Below are positions 1 to 8,301 of a DNA stretch of 45,927 nucleotides, in pieces; positions within the stretch are counted from its first letter, which is position 1, and every line of letters starts with the position of its first letter. Below the pieces are notes generated by a model. That model made no database searches, was not told the DNA's origin, and saw only the letters and a list, made by a program, of their open reading frames with translations. Origin of the DNA: Desulfuromonadales bacterium (GTDB taxonomy: Bacteria > Desulfobacterota > Desulfuromonadia > Geobacterales > Pseudopelobacteraceae); contig DUZX01000031.1 in the NCBI GenBank assembly GCA_013349325.1, positions 1 through 45,927 on the forward strand. The letters are read 5' to 3'. The translations under genes and the position numbers were made by a program.

Positions 1-92
1 CGGCCGGTTCTGTGTGGGGGGTGTTTTTTTTTTTTTTTTGGGGGGGGGTGGGCCCAGAAAAAAAGAACAAGTGGGGGGGGGGGGGGGGGAAT
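1..92. other. Low-complexity G/T homopolymer stretch at the window edge
   Basis: The first 92 bases consist mainly of long T and G runs: a T run near 24-39, G runs near 40-48, and a G run of about 18 near 72-89. Nothing else in the window has this composition. It looks like low-quality read ends at a contig edge rather than biology. A small open frame running through it (12-239) encodes only glycine/phenylalanine-rich nonsense and is not called. From 93 to about 275 the sequence looks normal, but I see no gene, tRNA or clear signal there. Confidence 0.75.
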
Positions 93-275
93 CCTTTTAC
101 AATTAAAATACGGACAACCTGCTCCTGTCCTGTAGAGATTACGGATAATTTTTGTGTAGCAAGCGACTCAAGTCCACTTGCCAACAGAGTCGGCTCTACT
201 TCAGGCGAATGTTTTCCCGTTCTCGTCCCTTGTCGGTAAGATCAATTGTACAACGCACCGATCTTTTGCTGACAG

Positions 276-307
276 AAAAACGCCACAGGGATTGTGTTCC
301 TGTGGCG
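276..307 (-). terminator. Rho-independent terminator after rpoD
   Basis: Read on the minus strand, a perfect 9-bp stem (cgccacagg at 281-289 paired with cctgtggcg at 299-307) with a 9-base loop is followed by five T residues (276-280). It lies 20 bases past the rpoD stop codon and would end the rpsU-yqeY-cvpA-dnaG-rpoD transcription unit. Confidence 0.9.
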
Positions 308-326
308 TTGTGAATCTTAGTCGACG

Positions 327-2081
327 TTAGTCGACGAAGCTCTTCAGTTTTTTGCTGCGGCTGGGGTGGCGGAGCTTGCGCAGCGCCTTGGCTTCGATCT
401 GGCGGATTCGCTCGCGGGTAACTTCGAAATCCTGGCCGACCTCTTCCAGGGTATGATCACTCTTTTCACCGATTCCGAAGCGCATTCGCAGAACCTTCTC
501 TTCGCGGGGCGTCAATGTTGCCAGTACCTTGGCGGTACTTTCGGAGAGGTTGTTTTTGATAACCGCTTCGATCGGAGAAATCACACCTTTGTCTTCGATA
601 AAATCTCCAAGGTGTGAATCTTCCTCTTCCCCGATAGGGGTCTCAAGAGAGATCGGCTCTTTGGCAATCTTGAGCACTTTGCGAACCTTGTCAAGCGGCA
701 GCTGCATCCGCTCGGCAATCTCTTCCGGTGACGGTTCGCGACCATTTTCCTGCACCAGCTGACGACTGGTTCTGATCAGCTTGTTGATGGTCTCAATCAT
801 GTGAACCGGGATGCGGATGGTGCGGGCCTGGTCAGCTATGGCACGGGTTATGGCCTGTCGGATCCACCAGGTGGCATAGGTTGAAAACTTGTAGCCGCGC
901 TGATATTCGAATTTATCGACCGCCTTCATCAGGCCGATATTCCCCTCCTGAATCAGATCCAGAAACTGTAGTCCGCGGTTGGTGTATTTTTTTGCAATTG
1001 ACACGACCAGACGCAGATTGGCTTCGATCAGCTCGCTCTTGGCGATCCGTGCCTTGCACTCACCCTCTTCGATCGCTTTGAGAGCGGCAGCGAGATCCCG
1101 TGCCTTAAATCCGGATTCATGCTCGACCTTCTGGATCTTGCGGGCTGTAGTGCGCAGCCTTTTTTCAAGCTCCTGAGTCTTTTCTTCATCCAGTTTGAGT
1201 TTGTTCAGCTCAATGGTGCCTTTATCATCATCATTCTGAAGTTTTTCCAACAGCAGTTTCAGTTTTTCCCGTGGAATCAGTTTTTCCAGGTCGGATAATT
1301 CCTCCTGCATCCTGTCGACTTTACCGGATAATTCCTTGAGTCGTTCCGCAACCTTATTGGTGTGACGATCTTTAAGGCGCAGTGATTTCAAGAGAACGGT
1401 CTGGTGGTCCTTGGCTTCACGAAACTTTTTTTCCAGCTCTTTTTTCTTGGGAGCAGATTTGGCGGCGGCGATGCCGGCCTGTAGCTCAATCGACAGCTGA
1501 TCCTGCGCAGCAATAGCGTCAATGACCTCCAGCATCCTGGTTTTCTGGAAGTTTTCCTCGCCATCTTCCAGTTCCTCTTCTTCCTCTTCCACCTCTTTAC
1601 TGACTTCGGAAGGATTGAGTTGGAATTTACGCAGCCTCTCGCCCAGCGAGAGGACCTCTTTCACGGTAATCGGTGTGTTGAGGATAACGCCGGCTACATC
1701 GCGCTCGCCATCCTCAATCCGCTTGGCTATTTCAACTTCACCCTCGCGGGTCAAAAGTGAAACGGAGCCCATTTCTCGCAGATACATGCGGACAGGGTCG
1801 CTGGTACGGCCAATCGATCCCGGTTCAAACTCAACCTCTTCGGATTCACCTTCAGACTCTTCGTCTTCATCAAGATCGCTCTTGATTTTCGGAATCTTGA
1901 TCTTCTGGGCCGAATCAACAATTTCAATATCCAGGTCGCCAAACATGCCCATTACATCGTCGATCTGATCGGTAGCGATATCAGGCGGTAGTATGTCGTT
2001 GACCTCGTCGTAGGTCAGAAAACCCTTTTCCTTGCCAATATCGATTAGTTGCTTGACGTCATCCATGTTCTTTTTTGCCAT
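327..2081 (-). CDS. rpoD: RNA polymerase primary sigma factor RpoD (sigma70)
   Basis: This is the housekeeping sigma factor that directs RNA polymerase to -10/-35 promoters. The 584-residue product has the full primary-sigma layout: region 1.1 at about 1-60, an acidic linker at about 69-87, region 1.2 at about 93-125 ([12 protein letters not shown]), a long non-conserved coiled-coil-rich segment at about 130-350, region 2 at about 354-424 with the -10-recognition helix ([17 protein letters not shown]), region 3, and region 4 from about 523 with the helix-turn-helix [18 protein letters not shown]. The start is fixed by the ribosome-binding site GAGGTGATGAA directly upstream of ATG. It lies 51 bases after dnaG and is the last gene of a rpsU-to-rpoD cluster, closed by a strong terminator. 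Nothing is missing. Confidence 0.98.
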   Translation of the reverse strand: MAKKNMDDVKQLIDIGKEKGFLTYDEVNDILPPDIATDQIDDVMGMFGDLDIEIVDSAQKIKIPKIKSDLDEDEESEGESEEVEFEPGSIGRTSDPVRMYLREMGSVSLLTREGEVEIAKRIEDGERDVAGVILNTPITVKEVLSLGERLRKFQLNPSEVSKEVEEEEEELEDGEENFQKTRMLEVIDAIAAQDQLSIELQAGIAAAKSAPKKKELEKKFREAKDHQTVLLKSLRLKDRHTNKVAERLKELSGKVDRMQEELSDLEKLIPREKLKLLLEKLQNDDDKGTIELNKLKLDEEKTQELEKRLRTTARKIQKVEHESGFKARDLAAALKAIEEGECKARIAKSELIEANLRLVVSIAKKYTNRGLQFLDLIQEGNIGLMKAVDKFEYQRGYKFSTYATWWIRQAITRAIADQARTIRIPVHMIETINKLIRTSRQLVQENGREPSPEEIAERMQLPLDKVRKVLKIAKEPISLETPIGEEEDSHLGDFIEDKGVISPIEAVIKNNLSESTAKVLATLTPREEKVLRMRFGIGEKSDHTLEEVGQDFEVTRERIRQIEAKALRKLRHPSRSKKLKSFVD

Positions 2082-2132
2082 TTCATCACCTCAAAGGTAC
2101 TGCATATTCAATTAATAATCGGTAGCGTATCA

Positions 2133-3881
2133 TTATGGCTTTAATCTTCTGCTGCGCAGCTCTTCAGCAGCCTGTTTCAAGAGCGCTGTATATTCAGGAC
2201 TGTCCGGTTCAATAACTGCCAGGCGCAGGCTGACATTTTTAAACGATTGCTGCTTTTTGAACCGAGCCTGACAGCATTCATCAAACGCAACCTTCCAGTC
2301 TATTCCATCCAGCTGGCTGTTCATGAAAAGCAGACGAGACAGGATATCGCGCAGAGGCTGATTTTCAAGGCGTCCCACAAGTGATCCCCAGTCGGGGGTA
2401 TCAGAATTAATCGACTCAGCAAGCATAGCTTCTGCCAGAGTCAGGTACTCTTCTGCGAACAGAATTTCAACTCCTTGATCCCTGATGGCTTCACGCGCTT
2501 CCGGGAATGTTGCCATGAGAGCCAGCAGCATTTCCTGTGTGCGATCAGTGTTTGTCGGCTGCTCCTGATGCTTGGCAATTTCTTGGGGAGGAGTTTGTGC
2601 CATGCCGCCGACCTGTTTACGGAATTCGTGAGGGCGTATGTCCAGTAATCGACAGATTTCCTTTTCGTAAAGACTTTTTTCAGCGGCATTGGCAATCTTC
2701 TTAAACACAGGGGCAAGCTCGCCAATCACCTTGACCTTGTTACTGACGCTGCTGGGAGGAGTTTGCACCAGCAACGAGCGCACAAAAAAATCAAATATCG
2801 GCCGGGCCTTGTCACGCAGCTCAACAAATGCTTCAACGGCGTGCTGTGCAAGAAAGCTGTCCGGATCATCACCGACCGGTAGCGAAATAACAAAGGCCGC
2901 TATGCGTTGTTCCAGAAAAAGCTCCATAGAGCGAAGCGTAGCTTTTTTGCCGGCTCCGTCGCTGTCAAATAGTGTGTAAACCCGTTCTGCATGGCGCTTG
3001 ATCAATCCTGCGTGGGTGCTGGTCAGTGCCGTACCGCAGGTGGCGACGACGTTACATATTCCGGCGCGGTACAGTGCCAGATGATCAAAGTACCCTTCGA
3101 CAATGACAATCGCATTTTCAGTCCGGACCGACGGCAGAGCCATATCCAGTCCGAACAGCACCGAACTCTTGTGGTAGAGCGGTGATTCGGGCGAATTGAT
3201 ATATTTGGGCAGTGAGGCATCCAGAACGCGGCCGGCAAAGGCGATTACCAGCCCTTTGGCATCACGAATCGGAAAAATAAGACGATTACGGAACAGATCG
3301 TACCAGCCGGAGTCATTTTTTCGGATAATTCCCAGCGTCAGGGCAAGATCGAGGTCGACGCCATTATTTTTTAAATGCTTGACGAGACCGTCACGGCGGT
3401 CAGGTGCAAAACCGAGTCGGTAGGCTTCGGATATTTCCGCTTCGACGGCCCGCCCCGCCAGATAACGCCTGGCTGCATCTCCATCCTCTCCATCCCGCAG
3501 AACGGAGCGAAAATAACCGGCGGCCAGTTCATTGATGCGTTGAAACTGCTGACGCTCATCCTGCGATTTCCGTTCAGCAGGGGTCAGTTGGCGCTCTTCG
3601 ATTTCAATACCGGCTTTGCGGGCCAACAGTTTCACCGCTTCAGGAAAGTTGACCCCTTCCATGCGCATGACAAATGAAAAGGCATTTCCACCGGCACCAC
3701 ACCCGAAGCAATGGAAAATCTCACGGGCCGGATTGATGTTGAAAGAGGGTGTCTTCTCGGCATGAAAGGGACACAGGCCAAGGTAGTTACTGCCGGCGCG
3801 TCTTAGCTGAACATACTCGGAGACAACTTCAACAATAGAAAGCCGCTCTGCAACCTCCCTGACTTTCTCTTCAGGTATCAT
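2133..3881 (-). CDS. dnaG: DNA primase DnaG
   Basis: DnaG synthesises RNA primers for lagging-strand and initial leading-strand DNA synthesis and works with the replicative helicase. The 582-residue product has an N-terminal CHC2 zinc finger (C37, H40, C58, C61 in CPFH and CFGC), the primase core, a TOPRIM catalytic region with VEGYFDHLALY and the metal-binding FDSDGAGKKA, and a C-terminal helicase-interaction region. The ATG at 3881 was chosen because the protein then begins MIPEEKVREV as is usual for the family, and because it gives a 4-base ATGA overlap with the cvpA stop. An in-frame GTG at 3908 would add nine residues; neither start has a clear ribosome-binding site, so translational coupling to cvpA is likely. 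Confidence 0.96.
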   Translation of the reverse strand: MIPEEKVREVAERLSIVEVVSEYVQLRRAGSNYLGLCPFHAEKTPSFNINPAREIFHCFGCGAGGNAFSFVMRMEGVNFPEAVKLLARKAGIEIEERQLTPAERKSQDERQQFQRINELAAGYFRSVLRDGEDGDAARRYLAGRAVEAEISEAYRLGFAPDRRDGLVKHLKNNGVDLDLALTLGIIRKNDSGWYDLFRNRLIFPIRDAKGLVIAFAGRVLDASLPKYINSPESPLYHKSSVLFGLDMALPSVRTENAIVIVEGYFDHLALYRAGICNVVATCGTALTSTHAGLIKRHAERVYTLFDSDGAGKKATLRSMELFLEQRIAAFVISLPVGDDPDSFLAQHAVEAFVELRDKARPIFDFFVRSLLVQTPPSSVSNKVKVIGELAPVFKKIANAAEKSLYEKEICRLLDIRPHEFRKQVGGMAQTPPQEIAKHQEQPTNTDRTQEMLLALMATFPEAREAIRDQGVEILFAEEYLTLAEAMLAESINSDTPDWGSLVGRLENQPLRDILSRLLFMNSQLDGIDWKVAFDECCQARFKKQQSFKNVSLRLAVIEPDSPEYTALLKQAAEELRSRRLKP

Positions 3882-4369
3882 GGCGTTACGGTTGGCTTTA
3901 CGCGCCACTGTGAAAGAAAACGATCACCGGTCAGAGCCAGCAGGTTGGCAGATTCAGTCGATCGAATTTTTGTACGAACGCCTTCAGGCATAAAGCTTGA
4001 TGTGCCGGCACTGAAAATCATGCACAGCAGCAGGACACCTTCGGTTGCACCAAGAAAAAGCCCCCCCAATCGATTAAGGCTCCCCAGCATGACGAGGCGA
4101 AGGGCAGCCGTGACGATATTGCCAATAACATGAGTCAGTATTCCGGTCACGAGCAGGATCAGGATGAAGGCCACGAAGGCGGAAAGATGAGCCGGCAGGT
4201 GAAGGATACTTTTGATCGGAACCGCGAGCACGGCATAATAATGGTACGCCAGCCAGCCGCCAACCAAAAGTCCCGCCAGGGAAGATGCCTCGTTGACAAG
4301 CCCACGAATCAGCCCCTTGGCAGCAAAGAAACAGAGAACTGCATAGATGACCATGTCAAAAAAATTCAT
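3878..4369 (-). CDS. cvpA: CvpA family inner-membrane protein
   Basis: This 163-residue integral membrane protein has the CvpA (colicin V production) family pattern: an N-terminal NFFDMVIYAVLCFFAAKGLIRG segment-like opening, about four hydrophobic segments (roughly 5-22, 28-47, 63-85 and 100-122), and a glycine-rich LNRLGGLFLGATEGVLL region. In Proteobacteria the family has been tied to envelope homeostasis and colicin V export, but its biochemical role is unsettled. It overlaps dnaG by 4 bases (ATGA), so the two are probably translated together. Its own ribosome-binding site is weak. The position between yqeY and dnaG fits a Geobacter-like version of the macromolecular-synthesis cluster. Confidence 0.88.
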   Translation of the reverse strand: MNFFDMVIYAVLCFFAAKGLIRGLVNEASSLAGLLVGGWLAYHYYAVLAVPIKSILHLPAHLSAFVAFILILLVTGILTHVIGNIVTAALRLVMLGSLNRLGGLFLGATEGVLLLCMIFSAGTSSFMPEGVRTKIRSTESANLLALTGDRFLSQWRVKPTVTP

Positions 4370-4432
4370 TGGAGTGCCATGAATCTGTCATGTTTCTCAT
4401 TCGGAGTGTGCCGTTGGAAACTATCTACAAAG

Positions 4433-4459
4433 AAGGGGCCCTCTTGATGAAAGCCCCTT
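4433..4459 (-). terminator. Hairpin between yqeY and cvpA (possible weak terminator or attenuator)
   Basis: A perfect 7-bp stem (aaggggc at 4433-4439 with gcccctt at 4453-4459) lies in the 136-base gap between yqeY and cvpA. On the minus strand it is followed by a broken T-rich stretch (ctttgtag) rather than a real T run, so it may only dampen read-through from rpsU-yqeY into dnaG-rpoD. Such a graded arrangement is known for the rpsU-dnaG-rpoD operon of enterobacteria; its role here is inference. Confidence 0.35.
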
Positions 4460-4505
4460 GTTGCGTGCGGAACGTACGTCACATTTTTATCGAAAGAGGT
4501 AAAAA

Positions 4506-4949
4506 TCAGGAGAGTCGCTTTCTGACACAGTCGCTGACAGCTTTACCATCCGCTTTGCCGACAGTCAGAGGTGTCAGCGCTTTCATGACGCGGCCCATGT
4601 CTTTGATGCCCTGAGCCTGTAACTCATCAATAACCTGTGCGACCAGTACATCGATATCTCCAGGACTTAATTGAGTCGGCAAAAAACCGAGCAAAACTTC
4701 CAGCTCAGCAGTTTCCTTATTCGCCAGATCAAGACGATTCCCTTCGGTATACATTCGGATCGATTCGCGTCGCTGTTTTGCCATGGTTGAAATGACATCG
4801 ATTACGGCCTGATCATCAAGCTCGATCTGCTTGTCGATTTCGCGATTCTTAACTGCAGCGCGAACCATGCGAACAGCCGAAAGGCGCAGGTCATCCCGCG
4901 CCTTCATAGCTGCTTTCATCGCATCGTTAAGTTGTTCTTTCAGTGTCAT
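4506..4949 (-). CDS. yqeY: GatB/YqeY domain protein
   Basis: This 147-residue protein belongs to the stand-alone YqeY family, which resembles the tRNA-binding tail domain of the GatB subunit of Asp/Glu-tRNA amidotransferase. It begins with the typical charged helix LKEQLNDAMKAAMKARD and ends in the small helical domain (residues about 95-147) with GRVMKALTPLTVGKADG. The family may contact tRNA, but no reaction is established for the free-standing form. It lies 43 bases after rpsU and ahead of cvpA-dnaG-rpoD, a neighbourhood widely conserved in bacteria. The length is normal and the ATG start is the only good one. Confidence 0.92.
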   Translation of the reverse strand: MTLKEQLNDAMKAAMKARDDLRLSAVRMVRAAVKNREIDKQIELDDQAVIDVISTMAKQRRESIRMYTEGNRLDLANKETAELEVLLGFLPTQLSPGDIDVLVAQVIDELQAQGIKDMGRVMKALTPLTVGKADGKAVSDCVRKRLS

Positions 4950-4992
4950 ACAGGTAACTTCCTGAACCCGATGAAGCCGGGTAATTCTGCTG

Positions 4993-5190
4993 CTAGTCCA
5001 TCATTTTACGCTGTTTCTTCAGAGCGCGCTTGCGAGCGGCGATGGCCTTCTTTTTACGTTTGATGCTTGGCTTTTCAAAGTGTTCACGTTTACGAACTTC
5101 GGAAAGGATTCCCGCCTTCTCACACTGTTTCTTGAATTTCTTCAGTGCCATTTCAAACGGTTCACTGTCCTTGATTTTTACTCCCGGCAT
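4993..5190 (-). CDS. rpsU: 30S ribosomal protein bS21
   Basis: This 65-residue, strongly basic protein matches bS21: an N-terminal segment ([20 protein letters not shown]), the central [12 protein letters not shown] motif, and a Lys/Arg-rich C-terminal helix. bS21 sits on the platform of the small ribosomal subunit and assists translation initiation. A strong ribosome-binding site (ggggggtga) lies upstream of the ATG. It is the first gene of the rpsU-yqeY-cvpA-dnaG-rpoD unit, and a candidate sigma70 promoter lies about 75-100 bases upstream, between rpsU and hisE. Confidence 0.97.
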   Translation of the reverse strand: MPGVKIKDSEPFEMALKKFKKQCEKAGILSEVRKREHFEKPSIKRKKKAIAARKRALKKQRKMMD

Positions 5191-5263
5191 GTAAAATCAC
5201 CCCCCGCCTGTTTCAGATTCAATACGATTGAAGCATCGTCATTGATAAAAATTTTAGTTCTTC

Positions 5264-5291
5264 ACAATAACACACTTAATGTGTTTGTCAA
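5264..5291 (-). promoter_or_regulatory. Candidate sigma70 promoter of rpsU with an inverted repeat in its spacer
   Basis: On the minus strand, a perfect -35 box TTGACA (5286-5291), a 16-base spacer and a -10 box TATTGT (5264-5269) lie upstream of rpsU. The spacer and its edge form a perfect inverted repeat, AACACA-ttaag-TGTGTT (5269-5285), which could be an operator site. The promoter falls between hisE and rpsU, so the ribosomal/replication cluster can be transcribed independently of the his genes. Confidence 0.65.
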
Positions 5292-5323
5292 CATGCAAAA
5301 AAATAGAATAGGTGTCAGCAGGT

Positions 5324-5656
5324 TCAGGCGGTATCGTTGCGGGATGCTTTTTCTGCAATCCCTGAAGTGCCGAAGCGGCGCTGCAGCTCGCTCCAGACCT
5401 CTTCAGGAGGAATGTCCTGATGTCCCAGCAAAACCAGGAGATGAAAGATCAGGTCGGCTGATTCATACACAATCTCTTTCCGTACGCCACCTTTGGCTGC
5501 TATGACCACTTCCGTTGCTTCTTCACCGATCTTTTTGAGGATCTTATCTATCCCCTTCTGCATCAGCGCTGCTGTATAGGAGCTGTCGGAAGGGTTGGCT
5601 TTACGATCAAGGATGACCTGATACACTAATTGAAGAATTTCGCTTTCATTGCTCAT
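5324..5656 (-). CDS. hisE: Phosphoribosyl-ATP pyrophosphatase HisE
   Basis: HisE hydrolyses phosphoribosyl-ATP to phosphoribosyl-AMP and pyrophosphate, the second step of histidine synthesis. The 110-residue product is a stand-alone MazG-like all-alpha pyrophosphatase with the metal-binding motifs [15 protein letters not shown] (about residues 41-55) and [13 protein letters not shown] (about 65-77). In many bacteria this activity is fused to HisI; here there is no HisI domain, and hisI is not in the window. The start overlaps the hisF stop by 4 bases (ATGA), so the two are translationally coupled. It is the last gene of the his block. Confidence 0.96.
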   Translation of the reverse strand: MSNESEILQLVYQVILDRKANPSDSSYTAALMQKGIDKILKKIGEEATEVVIAAKGGVRKEIVYESADLIFHLLVLLGHQDIPPEEVWSELQRRFGTSGIAEKASRNDTA

Positions 5657-6414
5657 AATCGCACCGCAACCCCTTTGTCTCGAAGATACTGTTTGGCCTG
5701 TCCGATGGTGTATTCCCGATAATGGAAGATTGAAGCGGCCAGGCAGGCGCTGGCACCGGCAGTTGTGAAGCCGTCGTAGAGATGTTCCAGGTTTCCGACA
5801 CCGCCCGAGGCGATAACCGGAATCGAGACAGCATCAACGACCGCCCGTGTCAAGCCGAGATCATAACCATCTTTGGTGCCGTCACAGTCCATGCTGGTCA
5901 ACAGGATTTCTCCGGAGCCGTACTCTTCCATCCTGATAGCCCACTCTACAACATCGATTCCGGTCGGGTTGCGGCCGCCATGGGTGTATACTTCCCAGCG
6001 TTTTTCTCCCGGAACGCGGCGTGCATCAATGGCTACAACGGTGCATTGAGAGCCGAAGCGCTCGGCTGCCTCGCGGACAAATTCGGGACGCTGCACAGCG
6101 GCGGTATTGATCGAAGTCTTGTCCGCCCCGGCATTCAGCATGCGGCGGATATCATCCACCGTGCGGATACCGCCTCCTACCGTCAGCGGCATAAAGACTC
6201 GTTCGGCTGTTCGACGGACGACATCTACCATCGTATCTCGCTGATCCGATGATGCGGTGATATCCAGAAAGGTAAGCTCATCGGCCCCTTCCAGATCATA
6301 GCGTTCTGCAATTTCAACCGGGTCTCCGGCATCGCGCAGTTCCAGAAACTGCACCCCTTTAACGACACGGCCACCTTTAACATCCAGACAGGGTATGATT
6401 CGTTTGGTAAGCAT
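5653..6414 (-). CDS. hisF: Imidazole glycerol phosphate synthase subunit HisF (cyclase)
   Basis: HisF is the cyclase subunit of IGP synthase: it uses ammonia delivered by HisH to turn PRFAR into imidazole glycerol phosphate and AICAR. The 253-residue product is a TIM barrel that opens [20 protein letters not shown], with catalytic Asp11. The second catalytic Asp lies in the strand VVAIDARR, and the phosphate-binding loops are [10 protein letters not shown] and [11 protein letters not shown]. It is one base downstream of hisA and overlaps hisE by 4 bases. Its partner subunit gene hisH is not adjacent but lies about 1.3 kb away beyond hisA and an oppositely oriented receiver gene. Confidence 0.98.
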   Translation of the reverse strand: MLTKRIIPCLDVKGGRVVKGVQFLELRDAGDPVEIAERYDLEGADELTFLDITASSDQRDTMVDVVRRTAERVFMPLTVGGGIRTVDDIRRMLNAGADKTSINTAAVQRPEFVREAAERFGSQCTVVAIDARRVPGEKRWEVYTHGGRNPTGIDVVEWAIRMEEYGSGEILLTSMDCDGTKDGYDLGLTRAVVDAVSIPVIASGGVGNLEHLYDGFTTAGASACLAASIFHYREYTIGQAKQYLRDKGVAVRL

Positions 6415-6415
6415 A

Positions 6416-7147
6416 TCAGGAGTTGCCCTTCGTCAGCGCAGTTGCTTCGCTCAAGCTGATCGCTCCGGTATACACGGCTTTTCCGGTGATGACGCCGGTT
6501 ACGCCTGATGATTCAATCGCCATCAGGTTTTGGATATCCTTCAGGTTCGATACGCCGCCTGATGCGATGATCGGAATTGATACCGCTTCGGCAAGAGCTT
6601 TGGTTGCTTCCAGATTCGGTCCCTGCAGCATGCCGTCACGACTGATGTCGGTATAGATAATTGCGGCTACACCACAATCCTCGAATTTCTGCGCCAAATC
6701 AACAGCAGTAATATCGGTCAGTTCTGCCCACCCCTGTACCGCAACCATGCCGTTTTTGGCATCGATACCGACCACGATCTGACCGGGGAACTTTGCACAG
6801 GCCTGACGCACCAGTTCCGGATTGCGTTGGGCCGCCGTTCCAATTATGACACGTGAAAGTCCCAGCGACAGGTAGGCTTCGATGGTTTCTATATCGCGGA
6901 TACCGCCACCCAACTGGGCGGGAATGGTAATAGCTGCAATAATTGCCTCGATGGCTGTACGGTTTTTAGGCTGGCCGGCAAAGGCGCCGTCAAGGTCTAC
7001 GATATGCAGCAGTTCAGCCCCCTGGTCCTGCCAGGCGCGCGCCTGGGCTGCCGGGTTATCGTTAAAAACGGTATCCTTGTTCATAAGCCCCTGTTCCAGG
7101 CGGACACATTTTCCTTCTTTCAGATCTATTGCAGGGATAACAAGCAT
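6416..7147 (-). CDS. hisA: ProFAR isomerase HisA
   Basis: HisA isomerises the aminoaldose ProFAR to PRFAR in histidine synthesis. The product is a TIM barrel of 243 residues starting [17 protein letters not shown], with the catalytic Asp in AIDLKEG, a second in VVGIDAKNG, and phosphate loops LGGGIRDIE and ASGGVSNL. The ATG at 7147 was chosen because AAAGG sits eight bases upstream and the protein then begins as the family usually does; a TTG at 7162 would add five atypical residues. hisF follows with almost no gap. Upstream lies a divergent receiver gene and a pair of direct repeats, so hisA probably has its own regulated promoter. Confidence 0.97.
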   Translation of the reverse strand: MLVIPAIDLKEGKCVRLEQGLMNKDTVFNDNPAAQARAWQDQGAELLHIVDLDGAFAGQPKNRTAIEAIIAAITIPAQLGGGIRDIETIEAYLSLGLSRVIIGTAAQRNPELVRQACAKFPGQIVVGIDAKNGMVAVQGWAELTDITAVDLAQKFEDCGVAAIIYTDISRDGMLQGPNLEATKALAEAVSIPIIASGGVSNLKDIQNLMAIESSGVTGVITGKAVYTGAISLSEATALTKGNS

Positions 7148-7165
7148 AAATGAACCTTTCAAAGT

Positions 7166-7202
7166 GAAATATCTGTGGTAGCGTTATGGAAATAACTGTG
7201 GT
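7166..7202. repeat. Two 14-bp direct repeats in the hisA/receiver divergent region
   Basis: GAAATATCTGTGGT (7166-7179) and GAAATAACTGTGGT (7189-7202) differ at one position and are spaced 23 bases start to start, about two helical turns. They fill most of the 86-base gap between the divergently read hisA and receiver genes. Spacing and position suggest binding of two protein subunits on the same face of the DNA. Confidence 0.6.
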
Positions 7203-7233
7203 AATCAAACATCAAAACGATGGAGGCTTTTAC

Positions 7234-7638
7234 ATGAAACGATTTTTGGTCGTAGACGATGAAGATATGGGCCGCTTGATGCTTCAGGATTTTTTTGCTG
7301 AATTTTCGACGTGTGACACCGCCGCCAACGGAAAAGATGGCTTACTGCTCTATGAAAAAGCTCTGGCAGATGGAGCACCTTATGACCTTTTGTGCGTGGA
7401 CATCATCATGCCCGAGATGAACGGTCTTGCTCTCGTCAGAAAAATTCGTGAAATAGAACAGTCACATCCGGTGTTCACCGATCTTCATACCAAAATCTTT
7501 GTCATATCCTCAAGTGATTCGGCGTGGGACAAGGCAGACTTTCTTCTGGATAACCTGTGTGATAACTATATTGTCAAGCCGTTCAGCAGAAGTGACCTCA
7601 TGGAAAAACTGCATGCCATTAAACTGGTTGAGTCGTAA
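7234..7638 (+). CDS. Single-domain response regulator (CheY-like receiver)
   Basis: The 134-residue product is a lone receiver domain with the acidic pair D8-D9 (FLVVDDED), phosphoacceptor D56 in LLCVDIIMPEMNG, a conserved Ser in FVISSSD and the Lys of NYIVKPFSR. It has no output domain, so it probably acts by protein contact, as CheY does. The start is set by a TGGAGG ribosome-binding site eight bases before the ATG at 7234; an upstream in-frame ATG at 7186 has no such site. It is the only plus-strand gene in the first 13 kb and sits between hisH and hisA, splitting the histidine cluster. No kinase is adjacent; the nearest signalling gene is the hemerythrin chemoreceptor just past hisH. Confidence 0.93.
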   Translation: MKRFLVVDDEDMGRLMLQDFFAEFSTCDTAANGKDGLLLYEKALADGAPYDLLCVDIIMPEMNGLALVRKIREIEQSHPVFTDLHTKIFVISSSDSAWDKADFLLDNLCDNYIVKPFSRSDLMEKLHAIKLVES

Positions 7639-7677
7639 GATCAGCCACAGCGCTCTGGCCTCGTAGGTGCGGGCCTG

Positions 7678-8301
7678 CTAGTGTACTCCCGCGAAATTTT
7701 TCAAAATCCGCAGTCCGACATCCTGTGACTTCTCTGGATGGAACTGGGCGGCGAAGATGTTGTCCCGCCAGACCGACGAACAGAATTCAAAGCCGTAGTC
7801 AGTCGTTGTTGCGACGACCTCTCCATGATCCGGCTGTACGTAATAGGAATGGACAAAATAGACGTTGCTCCCTTCGGCAACACCTTCCAAAACAGGCGGA
7901 CGGCTCTGGAAATGGAGCTGGTTCCACCCCATCTGGGGAACTTTCAGCTTCTCCCCCCCCACCTGCATATCATCTGGAAAGCGCAGTACATGCCCCGGAA
8001 TAACATTCAGCCCTTGGTGTAGACCGAACTCGACGCTGTCGGTGAAAAGCATCTGCATGCCGACGCAGATCCCTAAAAAGGGGCGACCCTCGGCAATTAC
8101 CTTCAGGATCGGCTCGATAAAGCCACCCTGTTCCAGATTGTGCATGCAGTCTCGGAAGGCTCCTACGCCGGGTAGCACAATTCTGTCGGCTGCCAGTACG
8201 ACCGCCGGATCTGCCGTGACCAGCGCTTCAGTGCCAATCTTCTCGAATCCTTTCTGGACGGAACGGAGGTTACCCATGCCGTAATCGATTATGGCGATCA
8301 T
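7678..8301 (-). CDS. hisH: Imidazole glycerol phosphate synthase subunit HisH (glutaminase)
   Basis: HisH is a class I glutamine amidotransferase that releases ammonia from glutamine and passes it to HisF. The 207-residue product has the nucleophile C79 in [12 protein letters not shown] and the His188/Glu190 pair in QFHPEKSQD, so the triad is complete. It starts [15 protein letters not shown]. The start overlaps the stop of the upstream chemoreceptor gene by 4 bases (ATGA), which implies co-transcription with a signalling gene rather than with the rest of the his pathway. Downstream it meets the receiver gene tail to tail (39 bases). Confidence 0.97.
   Translation of the reverse strand: MIAIIDYGMGNLRSVQKGFEKIGTEALVTADPAVVLAADRIVLPGVGAFRDCMHNLEQGGFIEPILKVIAEGRPFLGICVGMQMLFTDSVEFGLHQGLNVIPGHVLRFPDDMQVGGEKLKVPQMGWNQLHFQSRPPVLEGVAEGSNVYFVHSYYVQPDHGEVVATTTDYGFEFCSSVWRDNIFAAQFHPEKSQDVGLRILKNFAGVH

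Noticed and set aside
12..239. Short open frame at the left edge
   Set aside because: It reads through the homopolymer stretch, gives glycine- and phenylalanine-rich nonsense, and has no ribosome-binding site.
93..275. Possible tRNA in the left non-coding stretch
   Set aside because: No cloverleaf, no GGTTCGA-type T-loop and no CCA-end stem could be folded on either strand.
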